NCBI RefSeq assembly: GCF_037113415.1
Contig: NZ_CP146608.1
Location: 186,001 to 250,000, forward strand
From: Devosia sp. XK-2
GTDB lineage: Bacteria > Pseudomonadota > Alphaproteobacteria > Rhizobiales > Devosiaceae
Reading direction: 5' to 3'
DNA: 64,000 nt
The translations under genes and the position numbers were made by a program. The notes below the pieces were generated by a model that was given only the letters and a program-made list of their open reading frames with translations, did not search any database and was not told the origin of the DNA. Of this stretch, positions 54,864 to 64,000 are shown in pieces (position 1 is the first letter of the stretch; every line of letters starts with the position of its first letter).

Positions 54864-55691
54864 TCAGCCCTTCACAGCGCCGGCCGTCATGCCGGCCACG
54901 ATCTGCCGGTTGAAGAACAGGAAGACGAGCAACGGCGGGATGGTGATGAGCAGGATGTTGGTGAACAAGAGATTGTAGGACGTGTTGTACTGGCTCTGGA
55001 AATTGTAGAGCGTCAGCTGCACGGTCGCATTGGCATTGCCCGGCAGATAGTAGAGCGGGTTGGTGAAGTCGTTGAAGATCGCCACCGATTGCACCACGAT
55101 ATTGGTGACGGTGACGGGCCAGAGCAGTGGCAGGATGACCCGGAAGAAGATGTCGAGCGGCCGCGCGCCATCGATGATCGCCGCTTCATCGAGCTCGCGC
55201 GGAATGGTGGCGATGAAGGCGCGGTAGAGCAGGATCGAGAAGGAGAGGCCATAGGCCACCTCGATCAGCACCAGCCCATGCAGCTTGGCGAAGAGCCCGA
55301 TGGACTGCAGCAGCCAGATAGTGGGAACGACGGCGGGCGGCATCATCAGTCCGGCCAGGATGAGGAAATTGATCACACCGTTCCAGCGCGTCTTGCGGCG
55401 TTGCAGCACGAAACCGACCATTGCCGAGAAGATCACAAGCAAGGTGACGCTGGCCACAGTCAGGATGGTCGAGTTGATGAAGGCAGTCACCAGCATCCAG
55501 TTCCGCGTGGTGACGACCTCGACCATGTTGTCCCAGAGATGAAAGCTCGTGGGCCAGGTGAAATCGAGAAGGGCAGCCTCCTGCTTGGACTTGACCGAGG
55601 TCAGGATGATGAAGGCGAAGGGGACCAGGAACACCAAAGTGGAGACCACGAGGGCGACGGCGTTGAGCCAATGGCGGCGCAGGATGCTCAT
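54864..55691 (-). CDS. Sugar ABC permease (MalG type)
   Basis: 275 residues, six helices; the EAA loop reads IPRELDEAAIIDGARPLDIFFRVILPLL. It pairs with the upstream MalF-type permease, with which it overlaps by ATGA at 55688-55691. Confidence 0.93.
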   Translation of the reverse strand: MSILRRHWLNAVALVVSTLVFLVPFAFIILTSVKSKQEAALLDFTWPTSFHLWDNMVEVVTTRNWMLVTAFINSTILTVASVTLLVIFSAMVGFVLQRRKTRWNGVINFLILAGLMMPPAVVPTIWLLQSIGLFAKLHGLVLIEVAYGLSFSILLYRAFIATIPRELDEAAIIDGARPLDIFFRVILPLLWPVTVTNIVVQSVAIFNDFTNPLYYLPGNANATVQLTLYNFQSQYNTSYNLLFTNILLITIPPLLVFLFFNRQIVAGMTAGAVKG

Positions 55692-56602
55692 TCGTGACCC
55701 TCCCGGCGATTGAGGAACATGGTCAGCGGGATGACCAGCACCGCGATGAGGATGAACAGTACCACATTGCCGGCCGTGGAAAGGCCATAGAAGCCGGCCT
55801 GGTACTGCTTGTAGATGACCGAGGCGATCGTGTCGGACGAAAAGCCCGGTCCGCCGCGCGTCATGGCCCAGACGAGGTCAAAGGTCCGCAACCCGCCGAT
55901 GAAACTGAGGGTAATGACGGTCACGGTAGCCGGACGACAGAGCGGCAACGTGACATAGAGGAAGCTCTGCCAGGGCGTCGATCCGTCGATGCGCGCGGCC
56001 TCGTAATAGTCCCTGGGGATGGAGACGATGCCGGCAATGTAGATGACAGTGGCGAGACCTACGCCACGCCAGACATCGACGAAGGCGACCGATAGAAGTG
56101 CTAGTTTCGGATCGGTGAGCCAGCCCGGCCCCTTGATGCCGATCAGCGCCAGGGCCTCGTTGATGAGGCCCTGGGTGGGATGCATGAAGACGGTGAAGGT
56201 GATGCCGACGCCTACGGTCGAGACGAGGACCGGGAAGAACACCACCGAGCGCAGCCAGTCGCGCCAGACGCGCGGCGAGGTGAGCAGCACGGCGAGGGCC
56301 AGGCCGAGCACGACCTTGAGGCCGGACGTGGTGACGGCGAAGATCACCGTATTGGTGAGACCCTGAATGAGGAAGGGTTCGCGGAAGAACTGCGCGAAAT
56401 TGTCGAGCCCGATGAAGGAGGAGCTGAAGAGGTTCCATCGCGTCAGGCTGAACCAGGCCGACGAGAAGGTCGGGAACAGGAACAGCCCGGCATAGATCAC
56501 TGCCGCGGGCATGAAGAACCACATCGGATAGGGTGAGCGGCGCTTGCGCGCAGCTACTGGCCGCGGCGCCGTCGCGACGCCCGCCTCGGAAATTGCGGCC
56601 AT
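55688..56602 (-). CDS. Sugar ABC permease (MalF type)
   Basis: 304 residues from ATG 56602, which follows GAGGAGG. Six helices; EAA loop IPRDYYEAARIDGSTPWQSFLYVTLPLC. The frame upstream of this start is unsupported. Forms the channel with the MalG-type subunit. Confidence 0.93.
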   Translation of the reverse strand: MAAISEAGVATAPRPVAARKRRSPYPMWFFMPAAVIYAGLFLFPTFSSAWFSLTRWNLFSSSFIGLDNFAQFFREPFLIQGLTNTVIFAVTTSGLKVVLGLALAVLLTSPRVWRDWLRSVVFFPVLVSTVGVGITFTVFMHPTQGLINEALALIGIKGPGWLTDPKLALLSVAFVDVWRGVGLATVIYIAGIVSIPRDYYEAARIDGSTPWQSFLYVTLPLCRPATVTVITLSFIGGLRTFDLVWAMTRGGPGFSSDTIASVIYKQYQAGFYGLSTAGNVVLFILIAVLVIPLTMFLNRREGHE

Positions 56603-56679
56603 TGGCCAATCCTCCTCGATCTTGCCAAGAGCAGTCCCGGGCGCAGTCGGCGCCCGAGACTGCATCATGCGCCTATCGG

Positions 56680-57978
56680 TTACCAGCCGGGAAGACCAAG
56701 CTGCTGGGCCTGCTTGCGCACGTCTTCGTCATAGAGCGCTGCGCCGTCGGCAGCAGAACGAATGCCCGAGCCGACTTCCACCGTGATCTGCTCGAGCGCC
56801 GGACCCTTGATGGGGGAGAGGAACTCAAGCGCCGGGCCGTTCTGGCCGCCCTCGGCGAAGTAGGGCAGGAGATCGGACACGGCAGGCGGCACATCCTCTG
56901 GCAGGCTGCAGCCATTGATGAGGTAGGGTCCTGTTGCACCACCGGCGCGGGTCTGGGCATCACAGCCGGCAGTGCTCGCCACGAAGGCCACGAACTTCTT
57001 GGCAGCATCGAGGTTGGAGGTTGTCTGCGGGATGTAAATGCCGGCCGGCATCCACACGGTCAGGCCATTGAGCGCGGCATCGTCGCCGGGCTGGGCGAAG
57101 AAACCGACATCTTCGATATTGTCCGGAAAGCCTTCTGCCATGGCGCCGGTGGCAAAGGTCAGCATCGGATAGTGTGCGCCTTCGCCGGTGGCGATCATGC
57201 GCACGCCGTCTTCATAAGTGGCGGCGCCAAAGTCCTCGTTCAGGTAGCCGCCTTCATAGACAGACTGCAGCTTTTCGAAGCCGCGCAGGGCCGCGGGATC
57301 GGTGGCGAACTTGGCTTCGCCGGCCGTATAGCGGCTGGCAAAGCTCGAGTCCTTCGCCGAGACATTGTAGAAGTCGGCCAGCACGAAGAGCTGGCTGGTC
57401 CAGGTGGCGCCATAGGTCTGGATCACGGCGACCTTGCCAGCAGCCTTGATGGCCTCGTTATTGGCCATGAACTCGTCCCAGGTCTTCGGAGCGGACAGGC
57501 CGAGCTCTTCATAGATGGGCTTGTTGTAGAATATGCCGCCGCCCATGGCCGCGCCGAACGGCGCGCCGCGAACGGTGCCGTCGGGCGCCGTCACCACCTG
57601 CTTGAAGCTGTTCTGGACATCGTCCTGCCAGGGCTCGTTGGTGAGGTCGACCAGGAACTGGGCCGGGTTGATGGCCTGGAACAGCGAGCCGGAATTGTAG
57701 AGGAAGACGTCGGCCATGGTCTGCGTGGCGAGACGCGTCTTGACGATATTGTCGCCTTCGCCGCCACCGGGACGGGTCTCAATCTCGATATTGATGTCGG
57801 GATTGGCGGCTTCGAAGTCCGCGACCACGGCTTCCGCGCTGGCAACGGTGTTGGGTGCGTTGTCAATCAGCAGTGTCAGCGTGGTCTGTTGTGCAAAGGC
57901 GGTGCCGGACAGGGCGGTCAAAGTCAGCAGGGTGGCGCTAAACGCGCCCAATGCGGTCCTGCGAGTAGTCTTGGTCAT
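56680..57978 (-). CDS. Sugar ABC substrate-binding protein (CUT1)
   Basis: 432 residues from ATG 57978 (GGAGGAAG upstream). Signal peptide cut near AFAQQ. The mature sequence opens with TLTLLIDNAPNTVASAEAVV and carries the family YNSGSLFQAINPAQFLVDLT block. With a rhamnosidase gene just upstream, rhamnose or a rhamnosyl oligosaccharide/glycoside is the likely ligand. A Cys pair (GCDAQT, NGCSLP) may form a disulphide. Confidence 0.92.
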   Translation of the reverse strand: MTKTTRRTALGAFSATLLTLTALSGTAFAQQTTLTLLIDNAPNTVASAEAVVADFEAANPDINIEIETRPGGGEGDNIVKTRLATQTMADVFLYNSGSLFQAINPAQFLVDLTNEPWQDDVQNSFKQVVTAPDGTVRGAPFGAAMGGGIFYNKPIYEELGLSAPKTWDEFMANNEAIKAAGKVAVIQTYGATWTSQLFVLADFYNVSAKDSSFASRYTAGEAKFATDPAALRGFEKLQSVYEGGYLNEDFGAATYEDGVRMIATGEGAHYPMLTFATGAMAEGFPDNIEDVGFFAQPGDDAALNGLTVWMPAGIYIPQTTSNLDAAKKFVAFVASTAGCDAQTRAGGATGPYLINGCSLPEDVPPAVSDLLPYFAEGGQNGPALEFLSPIKGPALEQITVEVGSGIRSAADGAALYDEDVRKQAQQLGLPGW

Positions 57979-58036
57979 GGTCTTCCTCCCAAAGGGCCTG
58001 CACCATGCAGGCCGGTTGTGCACGACACCCTCTCCC

Positions 58037-60418
58037 CTAGGGCGTGCGGGCATTGATGCTCGGGCCGCGCTCGAAGGTGCGGGCGGGCGCCGAATAGATA
58101 AATGTCAGGATGTGCTCGCCAGGGGCGATGCCATCGAGCGTGTCCGAAACCGGCTTTCCGTCGAGTTCGGGATTGCGATAGTCTGACTTGAGAACCAGGC
58201 GCCCCTTGGCGGATGCCGGAATGGTGAAGCTATAGCGCACGACGTCGCCATCGACCGTCCACGCGGCCTCGATGCGGCCCTTCGGGCTGTCGTGATGCGC
58301 CTTGACCGGCGACAGATCGGGGACGATGACCGGTTCGAAGATCACCGTGGCAAAGCTCGGGTCTTTGGCGTCAGGGCGGAAGCCGGCGACGCCTTCCAGC
58401 AGCCATTGGCAGACGGCGCCATAGGCATAGTGATTGTAGGAATTCATCTGCGGATTGTAGATCGAGCCATCGGGCTGAATCGCGTCCCAGCGTTCCCAGA
58501 TGGTGGTGGCGCCCATCTTGACCTGGTAGAGCCAGCCGGGAACCTCTTCCTGCAGGAAGACCTCGGCGGCAAGCCCTGCCTCGCCGATCTTGACCAGCGC
58601 CGGAAGCAGGGCAGGGGTGCCGATGAAGCCGGTGCCGATGCGCCCGTCAGTGCGCCTTATGGCGTTCTTGAAATAGCCCTTGGCCGCCTCCCGCTTGTTC
58701 TCGGGAATGAGGTCGTGCAGGAAGGCCAGCGCATAGGAGGTCTGGTCGTCATAGGCGAGGCGCCCGGACGGGGTGATGAATTCGTGCCCGAAGGCGGTTT
58801 TCACCTGTGCGGCCATGTCGGCAAGCCGTCTGGCAGTTTCTGCTTCGCCCACGATGCGGGCAATCTCCGCGACCTGGTTGGAGGCGATGTAGAGATAAAG
58901 CGTTGCCGCGGCGTCGTCGCCGATGGTCGGCAATGGCTTGGCGCTCGGCCCGCCCGGCTGCAGCCAGTCGCCAAAGGAGAAGCCGCGGCCTCCCCAGGCG
59001 CGGGGTGGTTTGACAATCGGGCCATTGCTGATCGACCAGACGAAGTCGACCCACTTGACCATGGAGGGCAGGACTTCCTTGAGGATGGCCGTGTCGCCAT
59101 AGTGCAGATACATCTGCCAGGGTACCATCCAGATGGCATCGCCCCAGCCGGTCGAACCGTAAAAGCCTGGATAGTCCTTGGGATTGAGCCGTGTCGGGTC
59201 GGGGCAGACATGAGGAACGGCCCCATCCTCGCGTTGATCGACCATAAGATCGCGCACCCATTTGCGGAAAAAGCCTTGCGCATCGGCAAGGTAGCAGGCG
59301 GTGCCGGCAAAGACCTGCGCATCGCCGGTCCAGCCCAGGCGCTCGTCGCGCTGCGGGCAATCGGTCGGCACTTCGATGAAATTGGCCCGCTGGCTCCAGA
59401 GCGTATTGAGGAACAGCCTGTCCACCAGCGGATTGGCGGAGGTGAAGCTGGCCTTGACCTCGGTGACCGAGGATATCGGCACCGAGACGATGTCGATGAG
59501 CCTCGCCTTGCCCTCGATGGTCACGCGGACATAGCGATAGCCTTGGAAGGTGAAATACGGGCGGTAGCGCTCCTCGCCCTGGCCCGAGAGCACGTATTCA
59601 ATGCGCGCGGCCGCGGTGCGGTAGTTGCCATTGTAGAACTGGCCGTCCTGATCGAGCACTTCGCCATGCTCGACCACGATGCGCGCGCCGGCCTCGCCCT
59701 CAACAGTCAGGGCGACATTCCCCCCGGCATTCTGGCCGAAATCGTAGACCGTTCGGCCCTCGAAGTCGGTCCACGACTTTTGCACGGAGAGCGGCTCGAG
59801 CTCTCGCGGCGGCGTGGTTTCGTGTGGCACCAGCACGTCGATGTCGAAGGGCAGGACTTCGGTACCGGCACTGACCACCGGGGGAATGCGCGCGTCGAAC
59901 ACTTCGCCGAAATAGATGCCGGACTTGCGCACCGGCAGTTCGCCGCTTTCCCAGCTGGCATCGGTGACCAGCAGCGTCGCGTCGCTGCCGGGCGCAGCGC
60001 GGAGTTCGGCAATGGCGGCAATCTTGTCGCCCCAGGCGTTGAAGATCGGCGCTTCACCCCACATCATCTGCGAGCGCAGCCAGCCATCGGCCAGCCAGAT
60101 TTCGATACGGTTCTCGCCGCCGCGCAGCAGGGAGCCGACATGGTAGCTCTGGTAGCTGAGGCGCTGGTCGTAACAGGTCCAACCGGGCGTCAACAGGTCA
60201 TTGCCGACGCGCTGGCCATTGATGAAGGCGCGATAGAGACCCAGGGCGCTGATATGCAGCACCTCGCTGCCGCCTACTGACGTGAGCGAAAAGGACTTGG
60301 CCACAAAGCTCGCCGGTGTGCCCACACCCTGATCGGCCAGCGGACGCACCATTGACGCGGTCCAGTTGAGCCGGGCCGGCTTCGAATCCTGGATATGAAG
60401 TGCCACTGCGTCGTTCAC
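58037..60418 (-). CDS. Alpha-L-rhamnosidase, GH78
   Basis: 793 residues. N-terminal beta-sandwich domains (~1-330, with LGLYRAFINGQRVG and GWTCYDQRLSYQSYHV), then the (alpha/alpha)6 catalytic domain with TDCPQRDERLGWTGDAQ (acid Glu/Asp cluster) and TTIWERWD, both GH78 signatures, and a C-terminal beta domain. No signal peptide, so it acts on imported rhamnosides. The start is set at GTG 60418 with GGGAGG six bases upstream; the longer frame runs through the operator palindromes. Heads the operon with the importer, 58 bases before the binding-protein gene. Confidence 0.93.
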   Translation of the reverse strand: MNDAVALHIQDSKPARLNWTASMVRPLADQGVGTPASFVAKSFSLTSVGGSEVLHISALGLYRAFINGQRVGNDLLTPGWTCYDQRLSYQSYHVGSLLRGGENRIEIWLADGWLRSQMMWGEAPIFNAWGDKIAAIAELRAAPGSDATLLVTDASWESGELPVRKSGIYFGEVFDARIPPVVSAGTEVLPFDIDVLVPHETTPPRELEPLSVQKSWTDFEGRTVYDFGQNAGGNVALTVEGEAGARIVVEHGEVLDQDGQFYNGNYRTAAARIEYVLSGQGEERYRPYFTFQGYRYVRVTIEGKARLIDIVSVPISSVTEVKASFTSANPLVDRLFLNTLWSQRANFIEVPTDCPQRDERLGWTGDAQVFAGTACYLADAQGFFRKWVRDLMVDQREDGAVPHVCPDPTRLNPKDYPGFYGSTGWGDAIWMVPWQMYLHYGDTAILKEVLPSMVKWVDFVWSISNGPIVKPPRAWGGRGFSFGDWLQPGGPSAKPLPTIGDDAAATLYLYIASNQVAEIARIVGEAETARRLADMAAQVKTAFGHEFITPSGRLAYDDQTSYALAFLHDLIPENKREAAKGYFKNAIRRTDGRIGTGFIGTPALLPALVKIGEAGLAAEVFLQEEVPGWLYQVKMGATTIWERWDAIQPDGSIYNPQMNSYNHYAYGAVCQWLLEGVAGFRPDAKDPSFATVIFEPVIVPDLSPVKAHHDSPKGRIEAAWTVDGDVVRYSFTIPASAKGRLVLKSDYRNPELDGKPVSDTLDGIAPGEHILTFIYSAPARTFERGPSINARTP

Positions 60419-60455
60419 GCCGATCCTCCCGCAAATCTGTCGCTGTCGCGATCTT

Positions 60456-60483
60456 GTAGAATGTTCTACGTGTATCGTTCTAC
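60456..60483. promoter_or_regulatory. Two tandem palindromic operators
   Basis: GTAGAATGTTCTAC at 60456-60469 is a perfect 6-2-6 palindrome. A second, imperfect copy ends at 60483 (GTATCGTTCTAC, 60472-60483). Centres are ~14 bases apart. They lie between the GH78 and LacI genes and are the likely sites for the LacI-type regulator. Confidence 0.7.
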
Positions 60484-60599
60484 GTTTTTCATCATTTGGC
60501 AATAGGGTTTCTTGCGTTAGGGTGCGCGCCAATGGCTCGAAGCCCGAGCAAGGGCAATTCTGCTCGGGATATCAGGGCCTTGCATGGGGAAGAAAAATC

Positions 60600-61622
60600 A
60601 TGGCGCAGAAGAACGGAGAAACTCGCAGCGGCCGCGTAACGATCCGCGAAGTGGCCGAAGACGCTGGCGTTTCCGTCGCCGCCGTGTCCAAGGTGCTGCG
60701 TGACGCTTATGGCGTCTCGGAAACACTCAGGGCCAAGGTTCGCGCCTCGATGGACAAGCTGGGTTACCGCCCTCTGGCGGCCGCCAGAGGTATGAGGGGG
60801 CAGACCTATACGATCGGCCTCGTCCTGCCCGATATCCGCAATCCCTTTTTCGCCGATGTCATGACCGGAGTGAACAATGCGTTGGAGCGCACCCAGTACC
60901 GCGCGATGATCGGTATTAGCCAGGGCAATCCGGCCGGCGAAATGGCCATGGTGGAGTCGCTCATCGACCGCCAGATGGACGGAATCATTCTGATCGGAGC
61001 CACCGAGGACCGGTCGAATCTGGGCGCCATCGCGCAACGAAAGCCTCTGGTGACCGTTGGGCACCACGAGCCCGAGGTAACCAGTTTCGACACGGTCAAT
61101 AACAATGATCAGCAAGGTGGGCTGCTTGTCGTCCGGCAGATGGTGGCCGCGGGCTACAGGCGTATCGCCATGATCAGCCTGCTGAGCACCACCTCAACTA
61201 TTCTGGCCGAGCGCGAATTGGGCTATCGACGTGGCATGGTGGAGGCCGGTTTGGGTGGTGCCATCAACATCATTCATGCGCCCCAGACCTTGCGCGACGT
61301 GCAGATCATGGCGCGGCGCCTGCTGCAATCCGCCAATCCCCCGGACGCGATTTTCTGTTGGACGGACTTTATCGCCCTTGAGGTCATCAGCGTCGCTACG
61401 GAACTCGGGCTCCGCATCCCCGAGGATGTCGGGATCGCTGGCTATGACAACACGATGTATTGCGATTTTGCGCAGAACAGCTTGTCGAGCATTGATCAGT
61501 CGGGAGAGCTGCTAGGCTTGCAAGCCACACGACTTCTTATTGAGCGGATCAAGGGGCGCAGCGAGGTCGAACATTTCGTCGTCCCGCCGCGCCTTGTGAC
61601 GCGTCGCAGTACCAGCCGCTAG
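60600..61622 (+). CDS. LacI-family transcriptional regulator
   Basis: 340 residues from ATG 60600 (GGGGAAGAA upstream). N-terminal helix-turn-helix VTIREVAEDAGVSVAAVSKV with hinge LGYRPLAAARGMRG, then a periplasmic-binding-protein-like effector domain (TIGLVLPDIRNPFFADVMTGV start, PEDVGIAGYDNT near the end). Divergent from the rhamnosidase/importer operon and convergent with the isomerase and kinase genes; probably senses a rhamnose-derived sugar. Confidence 0.93.
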   Translation: MAQKNGETRSGRVTIREVAEDAGVSVAAVSKVLRDAYGVSETLRAKVRASMDKLGYRPLAAARGMRGQTYTIGLVLPDIRNPFFADVMTGVNNALERTQYRAMIGISQGNPAGEMAMVESLIDRQMDGIILIGATEDRSNLGAIAQRKPLVTVGHHEPEVTSFDTVNNNDQQGGLLVVRQMVAAGYRRIAMISLLSTTSTILAERELGYRRGMVEAGLGGAINIIHAPQTLRDVQIMARRLLQSANPPDAIFCWTDFIALEVISVATELGLRIPEDVGIAGYDNTMYCDFAQNSLSSIDQSGELLGLQATRLLIERIKGRSEVEHFVVPPRLVTRRSTSR

Positions 61623-61701
61623 CGATCTTGGGTGAAACTCGGCCGGGGAAGGCCTGGATGGGATCAGGCGGATTCACTGTCGAACCCGCCCGAGTGTTCG
61701 C

Positions 61702-62682
61702 CTACATGGCTCCGAAGAGGGCCTTCTGGGCGATCTTGAGGGCGCCGATGGCGTCGTGGCGGCTCTGAGCCTCCTGGAGGGCATCGATGTCTAGCGCATC
61801 AAGGCCCTTGGCAGCGGCCTTGAGGAAGTCGATGGCGTGGGTGGCCGTGGCAACGGAGTCTTCGCGGAAGGGGAACTGGTCGAGCTGCCACACGCCCTCC
61901 CACTTGTTCTTCTTGAGCACATAGAAGAACTCGAAGAGTTCAATTGGATGGAGGCTGCCCGCGACGAGATCATCGTCCCAGGAGCGATAGTTGTCATTGA
62001 CGTCCATGCCGAAGAGGCGGCCGTGGTCGATGGCGAGCTGGGCCGAGTCAGCGGCGGACTCGCCACCCATGATGGCGTGGCCAAAATCGAGCAGGATGCC
62101 GACATTGGGCAGGCCGATCTTTTCTATGCCCAGAATGGTGCGGGCAACCGAGCCAAAGCTCATGCGCACCCGCGGCTCACGCGGCTTGTATTCGATGACA
62201 AATTTGAGGTCGGGGTTTTCGCTCGCGAGCTGGCCGACGCCATCGAGCGAACGCTGCCACTGCGTCGAATAGTCAACCTGGAAGGGATAGTCCCATCCGT
62301 CCTGGCCGGGCCAAAGCTTAACGTAATCGGCCCCATGGAAGCGGACAACGTCGCAGGCCGCAGTGATCAGTTCATGGGCCTTGCGGCGAATGCCGGCATC
62401 GGGATTGGTGAAGGCGCCCTTGATGAAATCGCGGGTGTAGATTTCGGGCGTAATGCCGATGACGCCAAGCTTGTTGCGATCCAACGCTTCCTTGATCTGA
62501 ATATCCGAGAACTCGCCGCCGAAATAGGGCCAGTTGAGATCGACGACGGAGAGGTCCTTAACCTGACCGGCCAGATCGATGGCTTCGATGATGTTGCGCG
62601 GCGTGCCGTAGCCGTCGGTCGCGTAGCGGTCGAGATAGGTGGCAAAGTGCCAGATGCCAGCACCGAAGCGTGGGGTTGTCAT
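61702..62682 (-). CDS. TIM-barrel sugar isomerase/epimerase
   Basis: 326 residues of the xylose-isomerase-like TIM-barrel family. Likely metal ligands: Glu in FVIEYKPREPRV (~165), Asp and His in ILLDFGHAIMGG (~198-201), Asp in GMDVNDNYRSWDDD (~228). Converts an aldose to a ketose or epimerises it; rhamnose, apiose or a related sugar are possible. It follows the FGGY kinase gene by 17 bases with GGAGGAA in between, so isomerase and kinase act together. Confidence 0.82.
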   Translation of the reverse strand: MTTPRFGAGIWHFATYLDRYATDGYGTPRNIIEAIDLAGQVKDLSVVDLNWPYFGGEFSDIQIKEALDRNKLGVIGITPEIYTRDFIKGAFTNPDAGIRRKAHELITAACDVVRFHGADYVKLWPGQDGWDYPFQVDYSTQWQRSLDGVGQLASENPDLKFVIEYKPREPRVRMSFGSVARTILGIEKIGLPNVGILLDFGHAIMGGESAADSAQLAIDHGRLFGMDVNDNYRSWDDDLVAGSLHPIELFEFFYVLKKNKWEGVWQLDQFPFREDSVATATHAIDFLKAAAKGLDALDIDALQEAQSRHDAIGALKIAQKALFGAM

Positions 62683-62699
62683 GGGGTTCCTCCAGAAGT

Positions 62700-64000
62700 C
62701 TATTGATCTGTTGCGAGCGTCTGGGTCACAGCGGACTGCCAGCGCTGGAGATGCGTTTTGCGCATGGATTCAGGCATTGTCGGCGTAAAGTGGTCGGCGG
62801 CGGGGACGCCCGGCATAGTGATGCCGAGCGAGGAAAATGCGAGCGCGGCGGCACCCAGAGCGCTGACCTCGGCGGCTGCTGCGGTGACGACCGGGCGGCC
62901 CAGAATGCCAGCCTGGAACCCCATGATGAACGGATTTCTCGAGGCACCACCATCGGCCCGTAATTCACCGAGCGGCGAAGCCATGTCCGCCTCCATGGCG
63001 GCATAGACATCGCTCACCTGAAAGGCGATGGCTTCGAGCGCAGCGCGCGCCAGATGGGCTGGCTTGGTGCCGAGCGAGAGGCCAGTGATTGTGCCGCGAG
63101 CATCGGCTCGCCAATAGGGGGCGCCCAGGCCGACAAGGGCAGGTACGAAAGCAACACCATTGCTGTCCGTAACAGTTTCAGCGAGCGCCGAAAGGGCGGC
63201 TGCGTCGGACAATCCCAACAACTCGGCGGCGAAGGCTGCCGTTTGACCTGAGACAGAAATATTGCCTTCAAGCGCGTGTTGCACCATGCCCTGTTGGCTC
63301 CAGGCGATGGTCGAAGACAGGCCATGGGTCGAGCGCACACGCTCTGGCGTCAGCGCCAAGAGCGACGTGCCGGTGCCGTAGGTGGCCTTGACCGTACCGG
63401 GCGTGCGGACGCCATGGCCGAAAAGCGCGGCGTGAGAATCCCCGATCATGGCGAGGATCGGTGTGCCAGCAGGGAGGGACGTAGCGCCGGCTGCCGTAAC
63501 GCCAAACCGTGTATCGGAGGACTTAACCTCAGCCAGCATGGTTTGGGGCACGTCGAACAGGGCGCAGAGATCGGCATCCCAACTCAGCGTCTCGGTATTG
63601 AAGAGCTGAGTGCGTGAGGCATTTGAGTGGTCCGTGGCGTGAACGCCTCCGCCGGTCAGGCTCCAGAGCAGCCAGCTGTCGACTGTGCCAGCGCGGAGTT
63701 CGCCCTTTTGGGCCCGCATGCGGGCGCCGGGGACATTGTCGAGCAACCAGGCGATTTTGGCGGCGGGAAAGAGAGGGTCGAGCGCCAGGCCCGTCTTGGC
63801 CTCGATCGTGTCGGCGTGACCATCATTGCGCAGGGCGTCGCATTTGGGGGCGGAACGGCGACATTGCCAGATGACAACGGGGCCGATGGGTTCACCCGAT
63901 GCTGCGTCCCAGACAAGGATCGACTCGCGCTGGTTGGAAATGCCGATACCGGCGACCCGGGCGTCGCCGGCCTTGGCGACGACCTCAGCAATGACCGTTT
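62700..64000 (-). CDS. FGGY-family carbohydrate kinase, 5' end missing
   Basis: The frame runs off the right edge; at least 433 residues are present. Motifs: GIGISNQRESILVWD near the edge (first domain), YGTGTSLLALTP (phosphate 2), ADGGASRNPFIMGFQAGILG and the ALEAIAFQVSDV block. It resembles glycerol kinase/xylulokinase relatives. Phosphorylates the ketose made by the isomerase. The true start is outside the window. Confidence 0.88.
   Translation of the reverse strand, partial: TVIAEVVAKAGDARVAGIGISNQRESILVWDAASGEPIGPVVIWQCRRSAPKCDALRNDGHADTIEAKTGLALDPLFPAAKIAWLLDNVPGARMRAQKGELRAGTVDSWLLWSLTGGGVHATDHSNASRTQLFNTETLSWDADLCALFDVPQTMLAEVKSSDTRFGVTAAGATSLPAGTPILAMIGDSHAALFGHGVRTPGTVKATYGTGTSLLALTPERVRSTHGLSSTIAWSQQGMVQHALEGNISVSGQTAAFAAELLGLSDAAALSALAETVTDSNGVAFVPALVGLGAPYWRADARGTITGLSLGTKPAHLARAALEAIAFQVSDVYAAMEADMASPLGELRADGGASRNPFIMGFQAGILGRPVVTAAAAEVSALGAAALAFSSLGITMPGVPAADHFTPTMPESMRKTHLQRWQSAVTQTLATDQ

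Overview
The window looks like chromosomal DNA of a GC-rich alphaproteobacterium, most likely order Hyphomicrobiales and plausibly Devosia-like. This rests on the gene families (RutR-type pyrimidine control, PrtD-type type I exporters, many ABC uptake systems, DUF559 genes with short palindromic repeats) and on dense operons with ATGA overlaps. The genus is an inference; no rRNA or core marker is present.

Left part, 1-17.4 kb: surface polysaccharide and secretion. A truncated BadF-type kinase is followed by a minus-strand operon that makes and probably polymerises UDP-GlcA/UDP-xylose-derived sugar: UXS-type decarboxylase, UDP-glucose dehydrogenase, a membrane family 2 glycosyltransferase, a second nucleotide-sugar epimerase and a secreted xylan-binding-type module. 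A lipoprotein GH10 xylanase is divergent. Next come three regulators or accessory genes (a SARP/BTAD regulator, a HEPN-like protein and a LuxR regulator with a degenerate receiver). Divergent from them is a type I secretion operon: a very acidic NDNS-repeat protein, a 664-residue repeat protein, an ABC exporter with a long Pro/Gly-rich N-terminal extension, and its HlyD partner. I regard this as the best candidate for an undescribed system.

Middle part, 17.5-39.4 kb: catabolism and housekeeping. A five-gene plus-strand operon encodes CoA-dependent beta-oxidative shortening of hydroxycinnamates (fcs, enoyl-CoA hydratase, SDR dehydrogenase, thiolase, 4-hydroxybenzoyl-CoA-type thioesterase). A minus-strand block encodes reductive pyrimidine breakdown (dihydropyrimidinase, ureidopropionase-type amidohydrolase, aminotransferase, semialdehyde dehydrogenase), with an NMT1/SsuBC-type ABC importer and a divergent RutR-like TetR regulator that has a recognisable operator. 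Inside this block sit a DUF559 nuclease gene with inverted palindromic repeats at its ends and an Imm32-like orphan. Then come a diguanylate cyclase, a VOC protein, a GT-C-like membrane protein, msrA and a small membrane protein.

Right part, 39.3-53.7 kb: a probable degraded genomic island starting at a tRNA-Ser(GGA) gene. It holds an integrase N-terminal remnant, an AraC regulator, an autotransporter, an autotransporter/Gfo-Idh hybrid pseudogene, a two-component system facing a MacAB-OprM-like efflux set, an ABC exporter and a small secreted protein.

End, 53.7-64 kb: a sugar-scavenging locus, probably for rhamnosides. It has an ABC importer, a GH78 alpha-L-rhamnosidase, a divergent LacI regulator with tandem palindromic operators, a TIM-barrel isomerase and a truncated FGGY kinase. 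All family calls come from reading motifs; no database search was run.
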